Origin: Micromonospora deserti
GTDB lineage: Bacteria > Actinomycetota > Actinomycetes > Mycobacteriales > Micromonosporaceae
Direction of reading: 5' to 3'
Assembly: GCF_003236335.1 (NCBI RefSeq)
Contig: NZ_POUB01000013.1
Span: 1-56,932 of the forward strand
Length of the DNA stretch: 56,932 bases
Shown here in pieces: positions 43,854-52,397 of this stretch (positions within the stretch are counted from its first letter, which is position 1; every line of letters starts with the position of its first letter). A model generated the notes under the pieces. The model was not told the DNA's origin. It made no database searches and saw only the letters and a list, made by a program, of their open reading frames with translations. The translations under genes and the position numbers were made by a program.

Positions 43854-46800
43854 TCGGCCACCGCCCCGGCCTCCAGGGTGAACAGCTCGCGCAGCTGCGC
43901 GGTGGAGAGTTCGGTGACCCACTGCTCGCCGGTGCCGACCACCCGCTCGGCGAGGCTGCGCTTGTCGGCGATCAGAGCGGCCACTTTCTCCTCCACGGTG
44001 CCGGCGCAGACGAACTTGCGGACCTGCACCCGGCGGCGCTGGCCGATCCGGAACGCCCGGTCGGTGGCCTGGTCCTCGACCGCCGGGTTCCACCACCGGT
44101 CGACGTGGACCACGTGGTTGGCCGCGGTCAGGGTGAGCCCGGTGCCGCCGGCCTTGAGCGACAGGACGAACAGCGCCGGGCCGTCCGGGGACTGGAAGCG
44201 GGTGACCATGGTGTCCCGGTCGGCCTTGCCGACCCCGCCGTGCAGGAAGAGCACCTCCCGGCCGAACCGGGCCGACAGGTGCCCGCGCAGCATCCCGCCG
44301 AACTCGGCGTACTGGGTGAAGAGCAGCGCCTTCTCCCCCGCCGCGAGCACCTCGTCGAGGATCTCCTCCAGCCGGGCCAGCTTGCCGGAGCGGCCGTCGA
44401 GCGGCGAGCCGTCCCGCAGGAGCTGGGCCGGGTGGTTGCAGACCTGCTTGAGTCGGGTCATGGTGGCGAGCACCAGCCCGCGCCGCTCGATGCCGTCACT
44501 GGATTCGATCTTCGCCAGCATGTCGTCGACCACCGCCCGGTAGAGCGAGGCCTGCTCGGCGGTGAGGTTGCAGAGCACCTCCATCTCCAGCTTCTCCGGC
44601 AGGTCGGAGATGATCGACGCGTCGGTCTTGAGCCGGCGCAGGACGAATGGGCCGGTGATCCGGCGTAGCCGCTCGGCCGCCTCGGCGTCGCCGTGCCGCT
44701 CGATCGGCTCGGCGTACTTCTTCTTGAACGTCGCCGCCGGGCCGAGCAGGCCCGGGTTGGCGAACTGCATGATCGACCAGAGGTCGGCGAGGCGGTTCTC
44801 CACCGGTGTGCCGGTGACCGCGACCCGGTGCCGGGCGGGCAGTGCGCGGACCGCCTCGGCCTGCCGGGTCGAGGCGTTCTTGATCGCCTGGGCCTCGTCC
44901 ACCACCACCCGGTGCCAGTCGATGCCGGCGAGGTCGACCGCGTCCCGGGCGGCCACCGTGTAGGTGGTGAGGACCAGGTCCGCCGCGTGCACGGCCGTGG
45001 TGAACGCCGCCCCCCGCGCCCGCTCGGCCCCGTGGTGCACGTGTACGCGCAGCCCCGGCGTGAACCGGGCCGCCTCCCGCTGCCAGTTACCCACCAGCGA
45101 CATCGGACAGACCAGCAGGGTCGGGCCGGCCGACGGCGGGTCACCGGCGAGCAGGGCGAGCAGCTGCACCGTCTTACCCAGCCCCATGTCGTCGGCGAGC
45201 ACGCCGCCCAGCCCGAGCGACTGGAGGAAGGCCAGCCAGGCCAGCCCCCGCCGCTGGTACGGCCGCAGCGTGCCGCGGAAGCTCGACGGCGGGTCGAGCG
45301 GGATGAGCCGCCGCTCGACCGCGCCGGCGAGCAGGTCGCCCAGCGCACCGTCGGCGTTCACCTCCAGCACCGGCAGCGCGTCGGGCTGCTCGGCGTCGGC
45401 GAGGCCGAGCCGGAGCAGGTCGGCGACGGTCAGCTCGCCGGCCGACCGGAGCAGCCGCAGGCCGGCGGCGAGCCGCTTCGGGTCCAGTTCGACCCAGCGA
45501 CCGCGCAGCCGGACCAGCGGGGTCTTCAGCGCAGCCAGCGCCGCCAGCTCCTCGGCCGACAGCGGCTGGTCGCCGAGGGCGACCTCCCACCGGTAGTCCA
45601 CCAGCGCATCCAGTCCCACGCCCTCCGAGGCGGCGGCCACGGTGCCGGGAGCGGTACGGCTGCGCGCCTGCAACCGGGCGCCGAGCCGCGACGAGGGGCG
45701 CCGCCACCACGACGGCAGCAGCACGGCGAAGCCGGCGGCGTGCAGCACCGGGGCGCCCTCGCGGAGGAACCGGTGTGCGCCCTCGACGTCCAGCTCCAAC
45801 GCCTCGGGCGTGGCGGTGCGCAGGGCGGTGTCCAGCTCCGGCCAGAGCCGGCTGGCCCGGCCCAGCTCGGCCAGCAGCGTCTCCTGCGGGTTGCCGCCCC
45901 GGCCGGCCAGGCCGGGGACGGTCTCCGGCGCCCGCCAGACCTGCCCGGCGTCGACGTGCAGGCTGGGCTCGTCGGCGGCCTGCAGCCCGAACTCGACCCG
46001 CCACCGGTCGGCGGAGCCCACCGTGGCGGCGGGGTCGGCCGGCACCACGGTGACCGGCTCGACGATCTCCTCGGCGGGCGGCTCGACCAGGCGGAAGCTG
46101 GCCCGCACCGAGCCGCCCGCCGCGTCGCGCTGCCAGGCGTCCAGTTCGACGCGGAGGGTGGCCAGCGCGGCCGGGTCGGCGGTGAAGTCTCGCCGCGGCC
46201 CGGTCAGCGCGGCCAGCCAGGCTGGTACCGCACCGTTCGAACGGACGCCCCGGGCCAGCGCGGTCTCCGCCAGAGCCGCCCGGACGGCGGCGTCGGTCAG
46301 CGCGTCGAGCGCCGCCGCGACCAGCGCACCGGGTGCGTCGACCGGCCACGGGCCACCCGCCACACCGGCACCGCCCGCGGTGGCACCGCCGGCCGCCACA
46401 GCACCGCCGGCCGCCACAGCACCGCCGGCCGCCACAGCACCGCCGGCCGCCACAGCACCGCCGGCCGCCACAGCACCGCCGGCCGCCACAGCACCGCCGG
46501 CCGCCACAGCACCGCCGGCCGCCACAGCACCGCCGGCCGCCACAGCACCGCCGGCCGCCACAGCACCGCCGGCCGCCACAGCACCGCCGCGCGGCCGGCC
46601 GGTGCCGGCCATCGCGACGGCACCGCCCGGTCCGCCGCCCGTCGGCCCGCCGGGGCCGGCGGCGGGCCGGTCGACCGCGGTGACCGCGCGGGCAGCCGGG
46701 GGCAGGGCGAGCGCCAGGGACCGGGCCCAACCGGCGTCCGTGCCAGTGAGCAGGGGTCGCCAGACCGCCCGAGCCCGGTCACCACCGGCCGGCGCGTCGG

Positions 46801-47293
46801 GGCCGGGCGGCGGGTCGGCCAGGCCGGGGAGCACCCGGCCCCGGGCGGCGAGGTCGACCGCGAACCCGGCGAGTTCGGCCAGGTGCCGCAGGGTCGCGCC
46901 GGGCACGGCGGCGAGCCCGTCGACGCGGGCCAGCAGGGGCAGCGCGGCGTCCGGGGCGTACACCAGGACCGGAACCCGCCACCCGGCCAGGGTGACCGGA
47001 CCGCGGACCGGCTCCGCGACGGCGGTGCGGACCAGCTCCGGCGAGTCCACCGGCGAGCCGCCCCGGGTGGGCAGGGTGAGCAGCGCCGAACCGAGGTCGG
47101 CCGGCTCCGCCGCCTCGGCGAGCGCGGCGGCCAGCGTGGCGTGGCCGGCGGCGAACGGGTGCGGTCGCTCCCGGGGCGCCCGACCTGGCCGGCGGGGGGC
47201 GCGGGCCGGCAGGCCGCTGTCCTCGGCCCAGACGGCGAGCCCGCCACCGCCCTGAGTGCCGCCGGGCAGCCACAGCCCGTGGATGACCAGCAC
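43850..47293 (-). CDS. SNF2-family DEAD-like helicase/ATPase
   Basis: An 1147-aa protein. A long N-terminal region (residues 1 to about 650, SNF2_N-associated domain with GGAVAA repeats at about 237-303) precedes the ATPase: motif I DDMGLGKTVQ (about residue 704), motif II VDEAQAIKN (about 800), then the C-terminal RecA lobe with QYAEFGG, FLHGGVGKADRDTMVTRFQS, LSLKAGGTGLTLTAANHVVH, VDRWWNPAVEDQATDRAFRI and GQRRRVQVRKFVC. SNF2 enzymes translocate on DNA and remodel protein-DNA complexes. GTG 47293 follows GGGGGAG. It heads a two-gene unit with the SWIM protein. Confidence 0.95.
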   Translation of the reverse strand: MLVIHGLWLPGGTQGGGGLAVWAEDSGLPARAPRRPGRAPRERPHPFAAGHATLAAALAEAAEPADLGSALLTLPTRGGSPVDSPELVRTAVAEPVRGPVTLAGWRVPVLVYAPDAALPLLARVDGLAAVPGATLRHLAELAGFAVDLAARGRVLPGLADPPPGPDAPAGGDRARAVWRPLLTGTDAGWARSLALALPPAARAVTAVDRPAAGPGGPTGGGPGGAVAMAGTGRPRGGAVAAGGAVAAGGAVAAGGAVAAGGAVAAGGAVAAGGAVAAGGAVAAGGAVAAGGAVAAGGAVAAGGATAGGAGVAGGPWPVDAPGALVAAALDALTDAAVRAALAETALARGVRSNGAVPAWLAALTGPRRDFTADPAALATLRVELDAWQRDAAGGSVRASFRLVEPPAEEIVEPVTVVPADPAATVGSADRWRVEFGLQAADEPSLHVDAGQVWRAPETVPGLAGRGGNPQETLLAELGRASRLWPELDTALRTATPEALELDVEGAHRFLREGAPVLHAAGFAVLLPSWWRRPSSRLGARLQARSRTAPGTVAAASEGVGLDALVDYRWEVALGDQPLSAEELAALAALKTPLVRLRGRWVELDPKRLAAGLRLLRSAGELTVADLLRLGLADAEQPDALPVLEVNADGALGDLLAGAVERRLIPLDPPSSFRGTLRPYQRRGLAWLAFLQSLGLGGVLADDMGLGKTVQLLALLAGDPPSAGPTLLVCPMSLVGNWQREAARFTPGLRVHVHHGAERARGAAFTTAVHAADLVLTTYTVAARDAVDLAGIDWHRVVVDEAQAIKNASTRQAEAVRALPARHRVAVTGTPVENRLADLWSIMQFANPGLLGPAATFKKKYAEPIERHGDAEAAERLRRITGPFVLRRLKTDASIISDLPEKLEMEVLCNLTAEQASLYRAVVDDMLAKIESSDGIERRGLVLATMTRLKQVCNHPAQLLRDGSPLDGRSGKLARLEEILDEVLAAGEKALLFTQYAEFGGMLRGHLSARFGREVLFLHGGVGKADRDTMVTRFQSPDGPALFVLSLKAGGTGLTLTAANHVVHVDRWWNPAVEDQATDRAFRIGQRRRVQVRKFVCAGTVEEKVAALIADKRSLAERVVGTGEQWVTELSTAQLRELFTLEAGAVAE
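46384..46581 (-). repeat. 18-bp tandem repeat, eleven perfect units
   Basis: Eleven identical 18-base units (caccgccggccgccacag on the plus strand) lie in the SNF2 gene. On the minus strand they keep frame and encode a GGAVAA-type six-residue repeat. A perfect array of this length implies recent expansion and probable length variation between strains. Confidence 0.97.
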
Positions 47294-47357
47294 GCGCTCC
47301 CCCTCATCGACGCCCGGGCCAAGGATAGGCGGCCCCCGGCCGGCTACCGTCGTCGCC

Positions 47358-48230
47358 ATGTACGACCTGCTCGTGATCGGCGGCCTCGGGGTGGATGTGC
47401 GGGTGCGGGTGCCGGCGCTCCCGCTGCCCGCGGCCGACTCCCTCACCGTGGACCCCGTCGAGCTGAGGATCGGCAACACCGGCGCCGGGGTGGCGCTCGC
47501 CGCGCACGCGCTCGGGCTCCGCGTGGCGGTGGTCGACGTCGTCGGCGCCGACCCGGCCGGGGACGTGGTGCGGGCGGCGCTGGCCCGGACCGCGGTGCAC
47601 GCCGTGCTGGCCGACGCGCCGGCTGGCACCCGGCGATCGGTGAACCTGGTCGACCCGGCCGGCCGGCGGATGTCTCTCTACGACCCACGCCCCTGGCGGG
47701 GGCCCGCGCCGTTCACCGCGGCGGCACTGGCCGCGCTGGTCCGGGACGCGGCACACGTCCACGTGTCGATCATGGACTGGACGCTGGCCCTGCTGCCCAC
47801 CCTGCGCGCCGGACTCGCCGGCGGGGCCGGCCTCTCCACCGACCTGCACGACTGGGACGGGGACAACCCCTACCACCGCCCGTTCGCCGAGGTCGCTGAC
47901 CTGGTCTTCGTCAGCGGGGTCCGGCTGGGCGACCGGGCTGGGGCGGTGGCCGCCGGCCTGGCCCCGCGCACCGTGGTGGTGACCCGGGGCGGGGACGGCG
48001 CCGACCTGCACCCCGGTGGTGGCGAGCCGGTGCGGATCCCGGCCAGCACGCCACCCGCACCGGTCGTCGACACCAACGGCGCCGGGGACGCGTTCGTCGC
48101 CGGCCTGGTCGCCGCCCGGTCGCGGGGCGCGGCGCTGCCCGACGCGGCGACACACGCCGCCCGGGTCGCGGCCGCCGCCTGCGCCCACGACGGCATGGAG
48201 TACCCGCCCGGCCTGCTCCCGCCGCCCTGA
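47358..48230 (+). CDS. PfkB-family carbohydrate kinase
   Basis: A 290-aa protein with PfkB signatures: an N-terminal LLVIGGLGVDVRV, then RIGNTGAGVALAAHALGLRV, VVGADPAGDVVRAAL, and the C-terminal anion hole PAPVVDTNGAGDAFVAGLVA (catalytic Asp). It phosphorylates a sugar, nucleoside or related alcohol with ATP; the substrate is unknown. ATG 47358 gives a normal N-terminus. Divergent from the SNF2 gene (64-base gap) and 68 bases upstream of the small gene at 48299. Confidence 0.92.
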   Translation: MYDLLVIGGLGVDVRVRVPALPLPAADSLTVDPVELRIGNTGAGVALAAHALGLRVAVVDVVGADPAGDVVRAALARTAVHAVLADAPAGTRRSVNLVDPAGRRMSLYDPRPWRGPAPFTAAALAALVRDAAHVHVSIMDWTLALLPTLRAGLAGGAGLSTDLHDWDGDNPYHRPFAEVADLVFVSGVRLGDRAGAVAAGLAPRTVVVTRGGDGADLHPGGGEPVRIPASTPPAPVVDTNGAGDAFVAGLVAARSRGAALPDAATHAARVAAAACAHDGMEYPPGLLPPP

Positions 48231-48298
48231 CCGGCGGGCACCGGTCCGCCGCCCCGCTATCCGCTGCGGGACCGCGCCCACCCGGGCAGGATGGGCGC

Positions 48299-48505
48299 AT
48301 GGCATCAACGGTTGAGATCCCCCTGGTCGGAGGCGTGGCCGACGGCGAGACGGTCACCGTCGAGCTGGACCCGAACGGCCGGCCGCCGCTGACCCACCAC
48401 CACCTCGGCCCCGAAGGGCTGGCCGAGGCGCAGATCTACGAGCTGGAGTCCGTCGGTGCCGACGCCCGCCGCTGGCGGTACTGCTGGCGGGGGCCGGCGG
48501 TCTGA
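48299..48505 (+). CDS. small uncharacterised protein
   Basis: A 68-aa protein: ASTVEIPLVGGVADGETVTV, ELDPNGRPPLTHHHLGPEGL and an end AQIYELESVGADARRWRYCW. The even length, beta-rich pattern and the 'VPLVGG..DG' opening recall small phage-like or actinobacterial hypothetical proteins, but I cannot assign a function. Its stop is 12 bases from the convergent pyruvyl-transferase gene. It may share the PfkB transcript. Confidence 0.6.
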   Translation: MASTVEIPLVGGVADGETVTVELDPNGRPPLTHHHLGPEGLAEAQIYELESVGADARRWRYCWRGPAV

Positions 48506-48517
48506 CCGGACGGCGGC

Positions 48518-49666
48518 TCAGACGGCGGCCCGGCTCAGCGTCCGGTTGCGCAGGCTCTCCAGCACCGCGCCGGTGACCTGCGAGGTGCCCCGGGCCTCGT
48601 CGCAGACCTCGGCCACCCGCCGGGCGGTGGCCTCGGCCCGCCGCTCCCGCTCGTCCCACAGCCGGTCCACCTCGGCCAGCAGCGGGCCCTCGACCTCCCG
48701 CTCGACGCCGCGCAGCGCCGGCACGCCGAGCCGCTGGGCCAGGTCGAATACCTTGCCGGCGTACGGCAGCGGCAGGAACGGGGTGCCCACCATCGCGGCG
48801 AAGATCAGGAAGTGCAGCCGCATGCCGACCGCCAGGTCGAAGTGGCGCATCAGCCCGAGCACCTGCTGCGGCGAGTAGGTGCCGTGCAGGATCCGGCCCC
48901 GCTCGGCGGCGATCATGTGCGACAGCACCCCGTGGGAGTGCCGGATGTCGTCCCGCTCCATCGGCACGAACAGCACGTAGGCGTCGATCCGGTTCACCAG
49001 GAAGTCACCGATCTGGGCCAACAACCGGTGGTACCCGTCGACGTCGAGGCGTTCGGCGGCCCGGCCCGGCTCCCGTACGCTCATCCCGACCAGCCGCTTG
49101 CCGGCCGGCACCCCCTCCTCCCGCAGCAGGTGTGCCGGGAACTCCTCCGGCTCCAGCAGGAACGCCGGGTCGGCGGTGACCGTGATCGGGTTGATCAGGC
49201 CGGCCTCCTCCAGCACCATCCGGGACTCCTGGTCGCGGACCGTCACGTCGACCGCGGCGCCCAGGGTCTCCCGCACCATCCCGGTGTCCACGCCCTCGCT
49301 GAGCGGCCCCACCCCCACCGCGTACGTCAGCAGCGGCAGGCCGCGCTCCTGGGCGACCCGGACGACCCGGAGGTAGCGGCGGGCCTCCCGGTCGTACAGG
49401 ATGCCGCCGCCGCCGAGGATCAGCAGGTCGAGCTCGGCCAGCACCAGCGCTGAGTCGGTCCGGCTGACCCCCTCCCACGGCACCGCCTCCACGTCCGGAT
49501 GGGCGATCTGGGTGTGCGCGGGGTTGCGGGAGAAGACAATGATCCGCGCGTCCGGCTCCTGTTCCCGCAGATCGCTCAGCAGGCCGGTGAGGATCGCCTC
49601 GTCACCGAGGTTGCGACCGCCGTACGAGCCGAGCACACCGATGGTCAGTCCGGCGCCATGCGTCAT
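48518..49666 (-). CDS. polysaccharide pyruvyl transferase family protein (CsaB-like)
   Basis: A 382-aa protein with the family pattern: IGVLGSYGGRNLGDEAILTG near the start, ILGGGGILYD, LLTYAVGVGPLSEGVD, VTVRDQESRMVLEEAGL, RLVGMSVREPGR and VGMRLHFLIFAAMVGTPFLP near the end. CsaB-type enzymes transfer pyruvate from PEP to sugars of cell-wall polymers, which in some bacteria anchors S-layer proteins. ATG 49666 follows GGGGAGGA. No wall-polymer genes are next to it, so the acceptor is unknown. It is on the opposite strand to the SDR gene. Confidence 0.9.
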   Translation of the reverse strand: MTHGAGLTIGVLGSYGGRNLGDEAILTGLLSDLREQEPDARIIVFSRNPAHTQIAHPDVEAVPWEGVSRTDSALVLAELDLLILGGGGILYDREARRYLRVVRVAQERGLPLLTYAVGVGPLSEGVDTGMVRETLGAAVDVTVRDQESRMVLEEAGLINPITVTADPAFLLEPEEFPAHLLREEGVPAGKRLVGMSVREPGRAAERLDVDGYHRLLAQIGDFLVNRIDAYVLFVPMERDDIRHSHGVLSHMIAAERGRILHGTYSPQQVLGLMRHFDLAVGMRLHFLIFAAMVGTPFLPLPYAGKVFDLAQRLGVPALRGVEREVEGPLLAEVDRLWDERERRAEATARRVAEVCDEARGTSQVTGAVLESLRNRTLSRAAV

Positions 49667-49938
49667 CCGTCGCTCCTCCCCAGGTGCGTCAACAGCGGTT
49701 TTCCCGCTGCACCGGGGAACAGTCCTTGGGCAGCTCAGCCCGGCCCGCCGGTTCGGCACCGGCTCCGCCGCGACCACCGAACCGGGCAGCCGGGACACGA
49801 CGGCCGAGACCGGTCGCCGACGTCGAACCCGGCGTCGAGGCCACGGTGGCGGCGGGAATCGGACCGGGCGTTGCCCCGGCAACGAGGGGTCCGATCACCG
49901 CCAGACCCGCGGGCCGCGCCGATTCAATGATCGTAGGC

Positions 49939-50682
49939 ATGACGACGAAACTGGACGGAAAAGTCGCCCTGGTCACCGGCGGTTCCCGGGGCATCGGGGC
50001 CGGCATCGCCCTGCGCCTGGCGCGGGGCGGGGCCGACGTCGCGGTCACCTACCGCGACAGCGCCGACCGGGCGGCGCTGGTGGTGAAGCAGGTCGAGACG
50101 CTCGGTCGGCGGGCCCTCGCGATCCGGGCCGACTGCGCCGACCCCGCCGCCGTACGGGACGCGGTCGACCGGGTGGCCACCGAGCTGGGCCGGCTGGACA
50201 TCCTGGTGAACAACGCCGCGGTGTTCCTGGTCGGACCGGTGGAGCAGCTGAGCGCCGACGAGGTGGAGCGGACGCTCGCGGTGAACATCCGGGCGCCCTT
50301 CGTCGCCGCGCAGGCGGCCGCGCGGCACCTGGGCGGGGGCGGCCGCATCATCACCATCGGCAGCAACGTCGGCGAGCGGGCGGTCTTCCCCGGGCTGTCG
50401 CTCTACTCGATGAGCAAGACCGCGCTGGTCGGGCTCACCCGGGGGCTCGCCCGCGAGCTGGGGCCCCGCGGCATCACGGTCAACCTGGTCAACCCGGGCC
50501 CGACGGACACCGACGCCAACCCGGCGGACGGCCCGAACGCGGCCGCGATCGCGGGCATCACCGCGCTCGGGCGCTTCGCCACCCCGGCCGAGATCGCCGG
50601 CACGGTCGCGCACCTGGCCGGCGCGGAGGCCGCGTACCTGACCGGGGCGGTGGTCAACGTGGACGGCGGCTTCACCAGCTGA
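49939..50682 (+). CDS. short-chain dehydrogenase/reductase (3-oxoacyl-ACP reductase type)
   Basis: A 247-aa classical SDR: cofactor motif VALVTGGSRGIGAGIALRLA (TGxxxGIG), LDILVNNAAVFLVGP (NNA), catalytic Ser in RIITIGSNVGER, and the YxxxK pair in LSLYSMSKTALVGLT, plus PGPTDTDANP and the end GAVVNVDGGF. It uses NADP(H) or NAD(H) to reduce or oxidise a ketone or alcohol. The FabG-like body does not fix the substrate. ATG 49939 is the simplest start; ATG 49927 is in frame, too. The 272 bases upstream hold no other gene. Confidence 0.92.
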   Translation: MTTKLDGKVALVTGGSRGIGAGIALRLARGGADVAVTYRDSADRAALVVKQVETLGRRALAIRADCADPAAVRDAVDRVATELGRLDILVNNAAVFLVGPVEQLSADEVERTLAVNIRAPFVAAQAAARHLGGGGRIITIGSNVGERAVFPGLSLYSMSKTALVGLTRGLARELGPRGITVNLVNPGPTDTDANPADGPNAAAIAGITALGRFATPAEIAGTVAHLAGAEAAYLTGAVVNVDGGFTS

Positions 50683-50690
50683 CCGCCCGG

Positions 50691-50723
50691 CCCGGGTGGG
50701 TGGTGGACCGCCGCTCACCCGGG
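50691..50723. terminator. possible hairpin between convergent SDR and hydrolase genes
   Basis: CCCGGGTG (50691-50698) and CACCCGGG (50716-50723) pair perfectly over 8 bases with a 17-base loop. It begins 9 bases after the SDR stop and runs into the hydrolase 3' end, so it may serve either strand. Confidence 0.4.
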
Positions 50724-51512
50724 CGGGACCACCGGGTGGGTGAGGAACGGCAGCACCGCGGCCGGCAGAGCCGGCGAGCCCAGGATGTCGTGGTGGGTCA
50801 GGCCGGGCAGCACCGCCAGCCGCGCGACGGGCCGGCCCGTACCGTCCCCGCCGGGATCCCGGTGGCCGCCGCCGAGTAGGCGGTAGAACTCGACCAGGTG
50901 GGCGGTGGAGACCGAGTCGGCGTCGGCGAAGACCAGCATCGTCGGCAGGGTCAGCGCAACCACCTCGGCCGACCAGTCGTAGTCGCGCCGCAGCAGCTCA
51001 CCCGACTTCGCCCAGAGCCGCGGCCAGTCCTCCGGTCGGGGCGCCACCCGGGCGTAGACCCGGTGCGCCGGGGTGCCGCGCATCCGCTCGCCGGTCCGCT
51101 CGTCATGCCCGGCCATGGCCGTGAGCACCTCCGGATACCAGCCCTGCCGCCGGCAGGGCGCGGACACGACGACCAGCCGCCGGACCAACCCCGGATGCTG
51201 GATCGCGACCCGCAGCGCCACCCCGCCGCCCAGCGAGTAGCCCAGCACGTCCGCCCCGCCCAGGCCGAGCCGGCCCACCAGCGCGGCGACGTCGTCGGCC
51301 AGCCACTCGTACCGCAGCGGCCGGTCGACATCGGCGGTGCGCCCGTGACCCTGCAGGTCGACCGCGACCACCTGGCGGCGGGCGGCGAGCGCCGGCAGGA
51401 GGGCGGCGAACGACTCCACCGCGCCGAACCCGCCGTGCAACAGCACCAGGGGCCGGCCCGAACCGTGCTGCTCGTACCACAGCCGCAGCCCGTTGACCTC
51501 CGCGTAGGCCAC
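50715..51512 (-). CDS. alpha/beta hydrolase
   Basis: A 265-aa hydrolase with the oxyanion opening RPLVLLHGGFGAVESFAALL, the nucleophile elbow LGYSLGGGVALRVA (GYSLGG) and the C-terminal catalytic His in LPGLTHHDILG. It may act on esters, lactones or similar; the substrate is unknown. GTG 51512 follows GGGGAGGGG. It reads toward the SDR gene; nothing else is in its apparent unit. Confidence 0.9.
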   Translation of the reverse strand: MAYAEVNGLRLWYEQHGSGRPLVLLHGGFGAVESFAALLPALAARRQVVAVDLQGHGRTADVDRPLRYEWLADDVAALVGRLGLGGADVLGYSLGGGVALRVAIQHPGLVRRLVVVSAPCRRQGWYPEVLTAMAGHDERTGERMRGTPAHRVYARVAPRPEDWPRLWAKSGELLRRDYDWSAEVVALTLPTMLVFADADSVSTAHLVEFYRLLGGGHRDPGGDGTGRPVARLAVLPGLTHHDILGSPALPAAVLPFLTHPVVPPG

Positions 51513-51574
51513 GCCGCCCCTCCCCGATCCAACCGCGCCGCCCGTCGCCGCGCCGCCCGTCCCGGTGCCACGGC

Positions 51575-51667
51575 AGGATCAACGGTCGCTTCGAGGGCCG
51601 CAGCTCGCTGCGGTCCTGGCTCTACCCGGTGGCCAACCGGACCTGCCTGACCGTCGCCGCGACCCGC
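51575..51667 (+). pseudogene. remnant of an ECF sigma-70 factor
   Basis: The plus strand encodes RINGRFEGRSSLRSWLYPVA followed by NRTCLTV, the region-2 signature of ECF sigma factors (FxGRSSLRSWLYRIAxNxCL). There is no start codon or ribosome site before it and the frame dissolves toward the tRNA at 51700. So it is a fragment, not a gene. Its position next to a tRNA gene suggests a past insertion or deletion. Confidence 0.6.
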
Positions 51668-51699
51668 GGCCGACCGGCGGAGGGACTACTGGTGGTGGG

Positions 51700-51771
51700 T
51701 GGGCGCGGCAGGTTTCGAACCTGCGACCCCTCGCTTGTAAGGCGAGTGCTCTCCCGCTGAGCTACGCGCCC
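51700..51771 (-). tRNA. tRNA-Val (anticodon UAC)
   Basis: On the minus strand a complete cloverleaf is seen. The acceptor 5' strand GGGCGCG (51771-51765) pairs with CGCGCCC (51707-51701). The anticodon stem is CTCGC/GCGAG with loop CTTACAA, giving anticodon TAC. The T-arm holds GGTTCGAAACC. Discriminator base A at 51700; CCA is not encoded. Confidence 0.95.
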
Positions 51772-51852
51772 GAACGCCCGTACGGTGGGCGCCTGAGGTT
51801 GGCAAGCTTACCCTGCCGGTGACCGGCCCGGTCGCACGGCGTGCCCGGTGGA

Positions 51853-52320
51853 TCAGCCGGCAACGGCCTCGGTGAGGGCCTTGCGCCAGCCCTGCTGGTC
51901 GCGCGCCTCCCCCGGCGTGTTCATCTCGGCGAAGCGGACGACGCCCGCCTTGTCGATGACGAAGGTGCCCCGGTTGGCGATGCCGGCGGCCTCGTTGAAG
52001 ACGCCGTACGCCTGGGCGACCGCACCGTGCGGCCAGAAGTCGGCCAGCAGCGGGAACTCGTACCCCTCCCGGTCGGCCCAGACCTTGTGCGCGTAGACCG
52101 AGTCGACGCTGACGGTGAGCACCTGGACGTCGTCGTTGACGTACTCGTTGAGGTTTTCCTGCACCTCGCAGAGCTCGCCGCGGCAGACGCCGGTGAAGGC
52201 GAGCGGGTAGAAGACCAGCAGCACGGCTCGCCTGCCGCGGAAGTCCGAGAGCCGGACCTCCTGGTTGTTCTGGTTCTTCAGCACGAAGTCCGGCGCCTCG
52301 GCGCCAACCTCGATCGGCAT
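51853..52320 (-). CDS. ahpE: AhpE-type peroxiredoxin with a second cysteine
   Basis: The 155-aa protein matches M. tuberculosis AhpE throughout: APDFVLKNQNNQEVRLSDFR, VFYPLAFTGVCRGELCEVQ, FPLLADFWPHGAVAQAYGVF, NEAAGIANRGTFVIDKAGVV and RFAEMNTPGE. The peroxidatic Cys is 46. Unlike AhpE, which has Asp there, residue 51 is Cys, giving CRGELC; the C-x4-C spacing recalls PrxQ/BCP enzymes, whose second Cys resolves the sulfenic acid. So it may work as a 2-Cys rather than a 1-Cys enzyme. ATG 52320. It precedes tRNA-Val on its strand and follows DUF3052. Confidence 0.94.
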   Translation of the reverse strand: MPIEVGAEAPDFVLKNQNNQEVRLSDFRGRRAVLLVFYPLAFTGVCRGELCEVQENLNEYVNDDVQVLTVSVDSVYAHKVWADREGYEFPLLADFWPHGAVAQAYGVFNEAAGIANRGTFVIDKAGVVRFAEMNTPGEARDQQGWRKALTEAVAG

Positions 52321-52397
52321 GCGAACTCCTCGGGTGAGTCGGTGTGGGCATCGCGTGCCACTCCCGGCGCGGGCGGCCGGGCGTGGGACGGCTGGGG

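Noticed and set aside
46384..46581. CRISPR-like array
   Set aside because: Units are contiguous without spacers and in frame in a protein gene.
44693..47899. A 1068-codon plus-strand frame with repeated TAGRHS units
   Set aside because: It is the complement of the SNF2 gene; the repeat comes from the 18-bp array. The minus-strand frame has all helicase motifs.
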